The position numbers and the translations under genes are program-made. A stretch of 64,000 bases of DNA from Halicephalobus mephisto (taxonomy: Eukaryota; Nematoda; Chromadorea; Rhabditida; Panagrolaimidae), in the NCBI GenBank assembly GCA_009193035.1, contig SWDT01000094.1, positions 124,001 to 188,000 on the forward strand, in the 5' to 3' direction. Under the pieces are notes generated by a model. It did no database searches and was not told where the DNA came from. It saw nothing but the letters and a program-made list of their open reading frames with translations. Shown piece by piece: positions 46,565 to 56,831 of the stretch; position 1 is the stretch's first letter; the number at the start of each line of letters is the position of its first letter.

Positions 46565-48116
46565 TTACGCAGAAACGGTCCCTCTTTTCTCCACCTGCCG
46601 AACAGGGATCACAGCCTTAACAGGAGTCTTCATTTCGTCCTCCGTCGCAGCGAGGGTCTGATTAGATTGCGTCGTACTGTAGCCGTCGTCCTTCAGTTGC
46701 ACCAGAGACGAGGTTCGGAGGGGGGAGGTTCCCTGGGTTGCCGCTCGAGACCGTTCCATAGAGCTATTAGAGAGCGGCGACATCTCCTCTGAAAATCCGA
46801 CAAATTAAAACTAAAAAACCACAACTGTCCAAAATATAAAAAAACAAAAACCAAAAATTCTAAAAAACCACAATTTTCCAAAATATTTAAAAATTTAAAT
46901 TACTTTGAAAATTCGAAATAACGAAAAAATTAATTTTTTGGAAAGGTGATTTTTTGGAAAATTGGAAAGGTGATTTTTATTATGTTGAGTTTCGGACTTA
47001 CGCGTTCTCGAGGAGTCATCCATTGAATCGGCGTCTCGAATACGAAAGTTCTTCGTTTCGTCCGGTTCGGCAGACGAAAAACGCATGGTCGGGGCAGTGC
47101 TTGCGGTGGTCCCGGTCGAGGGCAGTTTAGACAGACTTGCCAACTGTTCCCCCGCATCCATAGGAGTAGGTTCCATCTGGTTCATCATGGAGAAATTAGG
47201 TGGACCGAAGCAGTTGAAAGTCGGAAAAGTGGACTGATGACGAGACAAAATATTAGACTGATACGACGACAGTTCTGCTTGCATCTGTTTCTGGTGCATT
47301 TTCACTGTCTCATTCTCGTGTTTAAGTCGGTTAACCTCATCTGTCAAGAACGAGATCGTCTTGTGATTCTGCTGCATGGTGTTGTTGAGGTCTTCGCGGA
47401 GTCTGGCATTCGCTTCAAAAAGGTAGCGACAACGTTCCTTATATTCTCTGTATTTCCTTTTGTAGTTCTGAAACCAAAAGTTTACGAAATCCTTTCGAAA
47501 TAAACCCTCCGAAAATGTCGAAAATAATCAATCCAAAAATTCCGATTTTGACCGGTGATTTCGCAATCGAGGAAAACATAGGATGACTTACGATTTGCTG
47601 ATCTCCAAATCTCGGAGGCTCGTTTACGTAGCGGTTTTCGTTAAGATTGACGGCTCTGAGGACGTCGCTGACTGGACTGGGGTCTGCACTGCCGTATTCG
47701 CTGGTTTGGACCCCGTGGATCTCCATTTTCTGGTAGTACTTCCTGCTGGTGTGGTCATTCTCTCTCTGATTGAGTGTGTAAGCCCGATGTTTCCGTTCTT
47801 TCATCAAGTACTCGGCTCTTTCGGCGACGAGAGTGCTTTGGTCGTCCTCGCTGCTGGAGCCTCCCCTGGGGGAATCAGGTCCCCCGGGACACGACTGAGT
47901 GGGTCTGTGAGCTCTCGGCTTGGTGGGGACATGGTAAGCAGCGGCAGGATGGGACATGTCGTCGAAGGCCCTCTGGGACAGATGGACCTGCTGCCGGGCG
48001 CGTTTGCTGGGCTGTCGTTCGGGTCCGTCGTGGAAAGTGACATGTCTGGATATGTCCAGATTCTCCTTGTTCTCATCCTTAGATTTCGACTTGAAAATTC
48101 TCCGGAACGACTTCAT
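46565..48116 (-). CDS. Coiled-coil protein, paralogue 2
   Basis: Three exons (48116-47592, 47467-47002, 46788-46565) give 404 aa. The N-terminus MKSFRRIFKSKSKDENKEN is basic and amphipathic, followed by a Ser/Pro/His-rich linker, then a coiled coil in exon 2 (KRKYREYKERCRYLFEANAR, then MQQNHKTISFLTDEVNRL, then KHENETVKMHQKQMQAEL) and a disordered Ser/Thr-rich C-terminus. It shares the layout of the neighbour at 49148-51241: a short basic start, a linker, one long coiled coil after the first exon, and a Ser-rich tail including LRTSSLVQLKDDG. I recognise no named family; a cortical or centrosomal scaffold is one possibility. A TCTTCAG acceptor lies 10 nt before the ATG. Confidence 0.75.
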
Positions 48117-48739
48117 GATGACACCTGAAGAAGACAAATAAGAAAAAACAGGAACTAGGAAAAATCGGACGAAATGTAACCAGCCCGGAAAACTCGAGGC
48201 AAATCTTTCTCGCCTTCCAGTAGCGGCACCATCACAGACGTCCCCCATCCCCCAAATACCACTCCCCAAAATACCGAACAAAAACGGAAAAATTTCCAAA
48301 TTCCATATATCGAGAAAAATTTCAAACATTATCCACCTTGGCCATTTTACAAAAGGAAATAATGGTCCGTATCCAGTGCCGCCAAAAAATGACCAGTGCG
48401 AGTCGCGCGACACTGAAGATAAACCAAACAAAAATGTCTGTCTGTCACTTCGGCATAATGAATTGTTGGGTATTGCTGTTCTCCCAGAGAAATCAGGTCG
48501 GCACAGGACCTTTGAACTCAAGTGGACACGCGCAACGACAGGAGGTCCGGTCCTCGTTTCGCTGGCCGTTTCTCAAGGAAAACGGTGATAATGGTCTGCG
48601 AATCGTCCCCAGGCTTATGCACTTCCGCCTCAAAGGAAAAACTGATCTAAAGAGTCAATAAAGGAAAACAAAAGCAACTGCGCGGCGCATCTGGCTGCAA
48701 TTTGAATTTTCAGTAGCTCCGCCGAAAGACACGGTCATC

Positions 48740-48757
48740 AAAATTGGCGCCAATTTT
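48740..48757. promoter_or_regulatory. Perfect 18-bp palindrome with E2F-like core
   Basis: AAAATTGGCGCCAATTTT is its own reverse complement. The GGCGCC core with flanking T/A tracts resembles an E2F/DP site. It lies about 620 bp upstream of the coiled-coil paralogue 2 start. Confidence 0.4.
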
Positions 48758-49147
48758 ATTTTAAAATAAAAAACAAAAGTTTCCAAATTTAAAAATCACA
48801 TTTAAAAAAACATTCATATATAAAAAAGTTCAAATTTCCTTGTACAAAAACTTTAAACTCCCATATATAACTGTTTCCTAATTTCCATATAAAAATCAAA
48901 AATTTTAATTTTCATAAAACGAAGAAAAACAAATTTTGAATCAATCGTAAAATTAAAAAATCAAAGTCCTAAAACGACCGGATGTTTTCGAATCCCCGAG
49001 TTCCCGCCACCTGGTGTTCCCTTCGAGACCCGGTCGGCACCCACATCTTAGAATTTCTTTATCTAGCCAGTAAATCAAAATAATGGATTGTAACCTTATG
49101 ATACCTAACACCATAGGCAAGAATTAACTGCAGTTTGACTTTTACCC

Positions 49148-51241
49148 TTAGGGAATGCGAAGGTCGGGGGTACTTTTGAATCTTCTCGAGAGTTTTGAGT
49201 CCGATACTTGTTTCTTCTTCTCTTGGATCTGGCTTGTCACAACTCGATTGAACTTCACGAGCCTCGGATCATCAGTTTGCGTTTTCTGGCTGGCAGTCGG
49301 AGTTTTTTCGGCACTTTTGTTTTCTGGCGAAGAATGGGCCGAAGTGGACACTCTCAGGTTCCCACTGTTGCTGCTGATATCAAAAGACTGATTAGAGATA
49401 CAATTCGTCGCTAAAAACAAAATTATTAAATCAAAAGTAACAATTTTAAAAGATTAAATTACAAAGAAAACTAAAAAAATTGAAAATCATAATTCTCAAA
49501 AAATATTAAATTATAGAAAATTAAAAATCATAATTTTAAAAAAATATTAAATTAAAAAAAATTGAAAATCATAATTCTTAAAAAATATTAAATTAAAAAA
49601 AATTGAAAATCATAATTCTCAAAAAATATTAAATTATAAAAAATTGAAAATCATAATTCTTAAAAAATATTAAATTACAAAAAATGTTAATTTTTGAAAT
49701 AGGAGAAAAATTAATTTTGATAAAAATTAAATTTCTCAACATGTTGAAGTGAATAAAACCGAAAAAGTTAAATTTAATCTTCAAAATTAATTTTAATTTT
49801 AACTTCACAAAAACTCACGAGGTCTGCTGGGACTTGTTTCGTCGTTGTGTCTGAAAATCTTGACCTCGTCTTGAGTCTCCTCCGTCAGACTCATTCCCGG
49901 CAATTTGGCGTTACTCGCCGTAGTCGTTGCTGACATGAAAGCTAAGGATTCTCCCGAGCCGTCCCCCATTGCCGGAGGGGGTCTGAATCCTCCATCCATT
50001 TGTCCAGGAACCAGAGTGGAGTTCCCAGTGTTAGTGTTGTTCAACTGAAGCCTCGGATTGGGCGGGGTACTGAAGTTGAAGGGCATCCTTGGCTGGTAAA
50101 TGAAAGACTGGTGCTGGTAGGGGAAGTAGGTAGAATGGTAGCTCTGGTACGACGTCACTTCCTAAAATCGTCCAAAATTGATAATTTTCGGTTTTTTCGA
50201 GTTCTGGGGGATTTTAAATATTTTCAAGTTTCCGAAATGAGTCAATCTTCCGGAGATTTGGTTCAGATAGGTATTAATTAGGACAACTTCTAACTTACGT
50301 TTTCCAAAACTGCGATTCTTTGCTTCATTTTCAAGTTTTCTTCCCTGAGAACCCTGATTTCGTGGGCGTACTTCCTCCTTGACCGAGTGAATTCATCTAG
50401 TTGGATTTCCAGCGCCGTTTTCTCCCTCTCCAGCCTCCTTTTCTCATCAATGGCCTCAGCAAGACTCGTTTTGTACTTCTTAATCTGCTTCATGGCGGCT
50501 TCAAGTTGATCTTCGTATTCGTAGGGGTTGTTTTCGGAGTCGCTGTCTCTGTAGTCCCGTCGTCGTCTTCTTTGATTGCCCCTTTTGTGGTTGGGTGAGT
50601 ACGCTGAGTGTTTCGACCTCCGTCTGGCTTGGCTGGAGGATTGGAATTCCGATTGAAAAGATCTTTCCTGAGGCAAATCAGTCGAACTAGAGGGGGATTC
50701 GTTCGGGGAATATTCATTTATCATACGAGGAGGAAGAGATCGAGGACCCTAAAGTACGGGAATCAGATAAGATCTAAGAAAAAACATCCTGGAAAAACAA
50801 AAATAGTGATTACGAAATCCGCTCCTTCAACTTCAATGACTCACAGACAGAAACTGAAACAGTTCATGCAGTTTTAATGAACAATGACATTTAGACGTAA
50901 ATATTTTTAAACAAGTTCAAACTTAAAGTTGAAGGTGGAATTTTAGGCCATCGCTTTCATATATGAAAATCGCCCAAAATGACGTCATTTCGACTTAACA
51001 CTGATAGTCAACCAACCTTGTGTCTCTGGGGTTGGATCCCATAATGGTAAGGGGCGGTGGGGTTCACCAACGGGTCATCCTCGTAGATGACCGTCTGGAC
51101 CCGTCTTCTCAGCGAAGACTTCAAGCCCGAACCGGCCCCTTCGGCGAAAGTCTCCGCTGGCCTGAAGGAGCCCCTCCTGGAGAAGTCCTCGACATCCCGT
51201 TTCTTGTTCGGCTTGAAGATCCTGTTGAGAAATCCGGCCAT
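49148..51241 (-). CDS. Coiled-coil protein, paralogue 1
   Basis: Four exons (51241-51017, 50748-50299, 50161-49819, 49410-49148) give 426 aa. It begins MAGFLNRIFKPNKKRD, similar in character to the MKSFRRIFKSKSKD start of paralogue 2. Exon 2 has a basic region (RRRSKHSAYSPNHKRGNQRR) followed by a long coiled coil (YEDQLEAAMKQIKKYKTSLA, EAIDEKRRLEREKTALEIQL, EIRVLREENLKMKQRIAVLE). Exons 3-4 are Pro/Ser/Thr-rich and end KSTPDLRIP. The two genes look like an old tandem duplication on the minus strand. A TTTCCAG acceptor precedes the ATG by four bases. The function is not recognised. Intron 3 holds a 45-50-bp A/T-rich tandem repeat (49440-49700). Confidence 0.75.
49440..49700. repeat. Tandem repeat, about 48-bp AT-rich unit, 5 copies
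   Basis: AAAATTGAAAATCATAATTC followed by TYAAAAAATATTAAATTA repeats within intron 3 of coiled-coil paralogue 1. Non-coding. Confidence 0.88.
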
Positions 51242-51587
51242 CGGACTGGAAACAAAAGGATAAAAATAAATTGATTCCTTTGGACCGCGCGAGAGAAAAG
51301 GCCCGGCAAACAAAAGGTGCAAAACGGCTTATCGGGCAAAACAATTTTCCTCACTAATTTTACATCGTATAAAAAACAACAAAAATCAATGTAAATTTAC
51401 TTGTAAATTTAAACTCATATAAAATTTCAACATAATGAAGGACATAGTGTAGTTTCTTGGAGGATCTGTGTGTGGATTGGTTGGGATTCCTTTTTCAGAA
51501 CTAGAATGCCGCCATTTCCTGCTCGAGTGGCGGTTCCCGATCAAAGCAATGTCGCATCCGAGTCTAATCGGGGGCTGCGGGTCGCCG

Positions 51588-51602
51588 TTTTGCGCGCCAA
51601 AA
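51588..51602. promoter_or_regulatory. E2F-like site between divergent genes
   Basis: TTTTGCGCGCCAAAA is close to palindromic and fits the E2F consensus on both strands. It lies about 350 bp upstream of coiled-coil paralogue 1 (minus) and about 240 bp upstream of the homeobox gene (plus). Confidence 0.5.
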
Positions 51603-51845
51603 ACTCCAAAAGACAACTGCCGCCCTTGCCGCCAACGACAAACACGACCAGGTCCGTCCGACGCCAGTTGACTGCCGCTTTGAGGATTCGTGTTCGAGGG
51701 ATATCCCGTCTCTGAGGGCACATCAACACACGTGAAGATCTAAGGACCTTCCGACGTTAAAAAAGAATAAAATATGTAAATTCACAAACCTAGAAGGAAC
51801 AATCATGTCAGAAATGGACTTCGGAAATCCGAAGCTCAGTCAGTC

Positions 51846-54395
51846 ATGGAATCCGCGGGACAGATGAAGGTTAACAGAAACGGTGGAGAGTACTGTAACG
51901 GGAAGGCCCTGAGCCAGGACAAACGAGAGAAGATCGTCGAGAAGTGGCTCGGCGGACAGAAGTAAGTTTTTCTTCGAAAATAATCGGATCAAGCCTAGGG
52001 AGTCTTGCGGGAAATTCGGATATCTTCTGTTGTCTTGTTGAAAATTTCGAAAAGTTGCAAAGTTTTCCGGAAATGCTAGGAACATTGTAGGATGTTCTGA
52101 AATCACGGAGAACTTCAACGAAGCTTCTGGAATCTTGAAAAATGTGAGAGAGAATTCTGAAATCTAGTGGAATCTCGTCGAGGTTTCTAGAATCTTAAAG
52201 GAGGAAAGAAATTTCAAAGATCTTCAGCAATATGATGGATTCTGAAATCTAGTGGAATATCATCTAGGTTTCTGAAGTCTTGAAGAACTTCAAATTTTCT
52301 AAAATCTAAAAATTCCGAAATCTTCGAGAATTTTATTGAGACTTCTGGAGCTTCTGAGACTCTCGTGAAAGATTTCCTGAGCATATGCGTCTCAGAAGAA
52401 TGTTCTAAAATCCAGTGCAGTCTTATCGAGGCTTGTGGAACTTCTGAAGACTTGGTGGAAATTTGTAGTCTTCCTGAGTCCGTTGGAGGACTTTTGCAAA
52501 GACTTCTGAAGCTTTCATATAGCTCATCGAAGTTTTTAAAAATCTTAAGAATCTTCTGCAACTTTCTGTTTCGAAATAAAAATTCTAAAATTTACGAAAA
52601 AATCAAAAAATTCTCACCCGGACACTGAAAAAATACTTTTTTAAAATTTCCATAGTATTGTGATTTGTTTTTAAATTTATTTTTTCAGCGTAACTTCGAT
52701 CGCGAAGGATTTAAAAATCACACATGGAGTTGTTTCGAAAATCGTCAGACAATACAAGGCCACTAAGTCCGTTTTGCCAAAAACCGTAAGTTTTTTATTC
52801 TCGAAAATAAGCAATTTTTAAATACAAAAATACTATAATGGAGATAATTATGATAGTGATTGGGAAAGAAGGTGATAAGCCTCATCCGGTCACTATCCAT
52901 TGTTTCTACTGGAGCTGTCAAAACTGTCATTCATAAGCAGCTCCAATGAAAGGAAGGGATAGTGATTGACAAGTTCAAGTTTGAGCCTCCTAGTGAACAC
53001 TATCCGAGATTCTTATTGAAATAAAAATCATTCAAAAAACAGCTCTAATGAAAGTTGGATAGTGACTAGAATTGTCAATTTTAGTTGTCGTTGCAGACAC
53101 TATCCCTTGTTTTTACTGCAGCTGTTAGTCATTCAAAAAACAACTCCAATGAAAGTTGGATAGTGACTAGAATTGTCAATTTTGGTTGTCGTTGTAGACA
53201 CTATCTCTTGTTTTTACTGCACCTGTTAGTCATTCAAAAAACAGCTCCAATGAAACTGAAAGATAATAATCAGAACTTTGCAAATACGGTACCCTTTAGT
53301 AATAATTTACATTTTAGCGTTCTTCAACTTCGTTGAAAAGTAAAATCAAAAAAACTCCGAAAATCGGGTTTTCCATGGAGGAAATCCTGGCCCCAACTCC
53401 TCCTCAACAGAGAGCAATGTTTTCAAAGTATCAAATCGAAGTCTTGACTGACTTCTACGACAGAAACAAATATCCGTCAGAAGAAGAGAAGAAAACGCTC
53501 TCGATAGAAACTGGCCTAAACATCGAACAAGTTACTGTAGGTTTATTTTTTTCGAATTTTTAAATGGGTTAAAATAAGAAAAAAACAAATTTTTTGGAAG
53601 TTTTGAATTCCCACGAAAAGGGCGAGAATGGCAAAAGTGGAAAAAATGGTAAATCTGGTAATTCGGTTGAAGTCGACTCGCTCCGTCTCCTCTCGCTTTT
53701 TTTTTACCTAAATTTTAAAAGGTTTAACGAATTCTAGAGATTTCTATCCAGATATTTTCGTAAAAATTTAATTTTCACACTAATATAAATTTTTGAATTC
53801 CCACGAAAAGGGCGAGAATGGCAAAAGTGGAAAAAGTGGTAAATCTGGTAATTCGGTCGAAGTCGACTCGCTCCGTTTCCTCTCGCTTTTTCCCGCTACC
53901 TAAATTCTTAAATTTCTGATTAAATTCTAGAAATTTTTACCGGAACAATTACCCAAAACACTTGTTATGAAAATTCAAAGATTATGATTTTTCCAGACTT
54001 GGTTCAACAACAGAAGATGCAGAGTAAAAAAGAGACTTTCGAAATCCTCGAGTACTTCTGACAGCAGACCGAATTCTACAGTATCCATCACATCAATTGG
54101 TTCTCTGACTTCGACAGGAACAGAAGGGGATCAAGTTCAGGTGACTTCTGGAGATCAAGGAGGTCAAAGAGGTCAAGGAGGTCAAGGAGGTCAAGGAGGT
54201 CAAGTGGAAAGTTATCCTCAGATGCCCGTCCTCCAGAATACGTTTCAAAATTTATCTTATTTCCCCGTGGTAAACCCGCTAAATCCCTTCTTCCCTATGT
54301 CATTTGTGAACTGTTCCGTCCATCAACAAGTCCAACAACAGCCAGAGAGGATTTTAGAAATGATTAATAATTTTTTTGATCAATTCAAAAAATAA
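51846..54395 (+). CDS. PAX-like protein: PAI half-paired domain plus homeodomain
   Basis: Four exons (51846-51961, 52689-52785, 53318-53536, 53997-54395) give 276 aa. Residues about 8-65 resemble the PAI half of a paired domain: NRNGGEYCNGKALSQDKREK, then NVTSIAKDLKITHGVVSKIV and RQYKATKSV, compared with LGGVFVNGRPL ... DISRQLRVSHGCVSKIL ... RYYETGS in PAX. No RED half follows. A divergent homeodomain comes at about 104-162: QRAMFSKYQIEVLTDFYDRN, then KYPSEEEKKTLSIETGL and TTWFNNRRCRVKKR. Position 50 is Asn (WFNNRR) where PAX proteins have Ser. The tail has a short GGQRGQGGQGGQGGQ run. Full PAX proteins have PAI and RED, and C. elegans NPAX proteins have PAI without a homeodomain, so this pairing is unusual. 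An upstream ATG at 51805 opens a 20-codon overlapping frame, a possible uORF. Confidence 0.82.
51990..52600. repeat. TTCTGAAATCT / GGAATCT-rich degenerate array in homeobox intron 1
   Basis: Diverged 30-40-bp units around CTTCTGGAATCTTGAAAAAT and TTCTGAAATCTAGTGGAATC. It is similar in character to the TTCCAGAATCTGG array in the KCNQ intron at 61830-62230. Non-coding. Confidence 0.6.
52855..53225. repeat. GGATAGTGACT motif array in homeobox intron 2
   Basis: Includes a direct duplication of about 110 bp (53025-53120 against 53135-53230) sharing AATGAAAGTTGGATAGTGAC, TAGAATTGTCAATTTTAGTT, GTCGTTGCAGACACTATC and CTTGTTTTTACTGCAGCTGT. The composite unit CACTATCC...CTGGAGCTGTCAAA...CAGCTCCAATG...GGATAGTGA is clearest here. 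Confidence 0.9.
53600..53935 (+). repeat. Dispersed repeat in homeobox intron 3, shared with TTC26 intron 3
   Basis: Two tandem copies about 190 bp apart. Each carries AAAGGGCGAGAATGGCAAAA, GTGGTAAATCTGGTAATTCG and GTCGACTCGCTCCGT, then ACCTAAATT. They match 22780-23100 closely. Confidence 0.88.
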
Positions 54396-54697
54396 TTGTT
54401 ATTTAGTAATAAAAATAATTATAATCAAAGCACTTTTGGCGATTTACATGTAATTATATATAATAATTCAACTTTGTTTTGAACAATAAAAAATTCCGAA
54501 ATCACACATGACGTTTTATGTAATTTTTAATTTTGATATTTATTTTTGGTTTTGTTATGTTTGAAGTTATTATGAAGATGATTTATTATGCAAATAGAGC
54601 GATTTTAAGGCACAAGAGATGTATCGGAACAGACTACAATTTGCGTATTCGACTCGCAGTGGGAGGATTTCCTTGTGGTCAGTTGCTGTCTTCAGTC

Positions 54698-56001
54698 ATG
54701 TTCCGTTCGATTCTAAAACAATCTTCTGCCGTTCTTCGTGCAGAGTACCGATTTTTCTCTTCTGATTATGCTTCGAAATTCGCTGCAGCTCAGACTGATT
54801 TGAAAAAACTCAAAGAAGCTCCTGACAATGACGTCAAGTTGAAGCTTTATGCCTTGTTCAAACAGGTTTGTTTTCTTTTATTTTTCTTCTTCATATATTA
54901 ATTATGTGTTTTTTATGTTATAATAAAGACAGTCGTTGTAGGGGACATCTGGAGACGTTTCTGGAAGCCAACCTAGTATGTTGAACTTCGTCGAACGGGC
55001 CAAGTACGACGCCTGGGCGTCCGTCAAGGGACTGAGCAACGAGGAAGCGCAAAAACAGTATGTCGAGCTGGTTAACGGACTCTTGGGCGAAGAAGCAGGA
55101 TCTGGGTGAGATTCCGATATATGAATTCGAAATTTAAAATTACTTCATTTTGGTTTTCCAGATCGGAGACTTCTGCTCCGTCTTCTGAAGGCGTCGATGG
55201 ACTCCGTGTCACTGTTGAGAACGGAGTCTTGCAGATTGAGTTGAATAGACCGAAGAAATTCAATGCCATCACTCCCGAGATGTACGAAGCCATGACGAAG
55301 ATCCTTTACGAAGCCGACGAGAACAAAAACGTCAAAGTCATTGTTTTTACCGGAGTCGGGGATTATTATTCTTCCGGAAACGATCTGGGGAACTTTGCTC
55401 TGGTTGCGAAATATGGGAAGAAGAAGCTAGCGGATATGACTTACGAAGTCTACCTCAAGTTCGTCAACGCCTTCATCGACGTCCAGAAGCCATTGATTGC
55501 TCTTGTGAACGGTCCTGCTGTGGGCATTACTGTGACTACTTTGCCGTTCTTTAGTTTGGTTTTGGCTTCGGAAAAAGCCACTTTCAACGCTCCGTTCGCG
55601 ACGATTGGACAGTGCGCCGAAGGGTGCAGCACTTTCACGTTCCCGATGTTGATGGGAAACATTAAGGTGAATTACTTTCAACTTTTTCGACTTGTATTTC
55701 ATTTTAGGCTAGTGAAATTCTAATTTTCGGACGGAAATTAACCGCTCAAGAAGCGTACGAAAGAAACCTGGTCACCGCCGTCCTCCCCGCGGCTAGTTTC
55801 AGGGAAGAAGCGAACAAACGGGTCGCGGAAATCGCCCGACTGCCCCCGAACACGATGAAGATGAATGCCACCGTCATGAAAGACGTCCATCGAGAGACCC
55901 TGAAGCGGGTTGCCGTCCACGAAGCCAAGAATCTAAAAGCGTCCTGGCTCAGCAAGGAATGCGAAGAAGCCGTCATGAACTTCATGAGCAGAAAAAAGTA
56001 G
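54698..56001 (+). CDS. ech-4: Mitochondrial/peroxisomal enoyl-CoA isomerase with ACBP domain (ECI2/ECH-4-like)
   Basis: Four exons (54698-54865, 54942-55105, 55162-55666, 55708-56001) give 376 aa. MFRSILKQSSAVLRAEYRFF looks like a mitochondrial presequence. Residues about 23-105 are an acyl-CoA-binding domain: FAAAQTDLKKLKEAPDNDVK, LKLYALFKQGTSGDV and KYDAWASVKGLSNEEAQKQY. Residues about 125-376 form a crotonase domain: NRPKKFNAITPEMYEAMTKI, then the oxyanion-hole blocks FTGVGDYYSSGNDLGNF and LIALVNGPAVGITVTTLPFF, then FATIGQCAEGCSTFTFPMLM. The enzyme moves double bonds from position 3 to 2 in unsaturated acyl-CoA during beta-oxidation. A CTTCAG|TC acceptor directly precedes the ATG. The last residues are RKK rather than a typical peroxisomal SKL. 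Confidence 0.94.
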
Positions 56002-56830
56002 AATACTGTAATGTAGGCAAGTAACCGATTGTGGCATTGTTTATTTGTTCTCTGTATTATTATTGTAAAAGTTGAAAATTTTTGAAATTGCGATTTTCGG
56101 AGTTTTTAAGCTCTTCAAATCCGATTTTCCGGATTTTGATTTTGGAAAATTTACAAAATTTCGGAATTTTTCAAATCTTGGAAGTAGTAATAAGTTTGAA
56201 AATTTGCATTGATTTCTGGGAACTTTCGAGAATATCTGAAATTTCAAAAGTTTATAAGATTCAGAAAAATTTTAAATATATGAATAAAATTCTTCAAATT
56301 TCATGAACATTCTACTGGATTTAAGAGGTTTTGATCATATTTCGAAAATTTGCATAATTTTAAGAAATTTAGAAAATATTTGATTTTGTGAAATTTCTTA
56401 TAATTGAAGAAAATCATACATGTATATATAGAAATTTTCGATTTTTACAAAGTTCCTACTGGATTTAAGAGGTTTTAATCATATTTCAAAAATTTCCGAT
56501 TTTCTTCAATTATAAGAAATTCCAGAAAATCAGATATGTGTAGAAATTTCGAATGTTTACGAAGTTGCTACTGGATTCTGGGGAATTGTAGGCCTTATAC
56601 GGAATTCCAACCTTGGGTGATGAATGACAGATTCTTCTCCCCGAGGATCCGTCATTACTCTTTTTTGTCCCCAACTCCGGGAGAAGCCATTTAGGGAAAG
56701 CTGCGGCATGCACAAACCGATGAATTGTGAATGTTGTCCTGGAGAAAAAACTATAGCTTCTTCCGGAATTGTAAACGAGCAACTTGTTTCGCCAGCTTAT
56801 CCCGATTATTGCATTTCCTTCGAAAACGAA
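56002..56830. other. Intergenic, no gene supported
   Basis: AT-rich sequence with short direct repeats (CTACTGGATTTAAGAGGTTT twice, 56313-56330 and 56457-56475). The segment 56590-56830 is GC-richer and is probably the promoter of the next gene; its open frames do not read as known proteins. Confidence 0.5.
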
Positions 56831-56831
56831 A

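Noticed and set aside
47583..48128. 181-codon plus-strand frame
   Set aside because: It is antisense to coiled-coil paralogue 2 exon 1, which has consistent splice sites and a paralogue.
51470..51715. 81-codon plus-strand frame as a first exon of the homeobox gene
   Set aside because: It ends in a stop with no suitable donor in phase with the PAI exon; this GC-rich DNA is better explained as a divergent promoter region.
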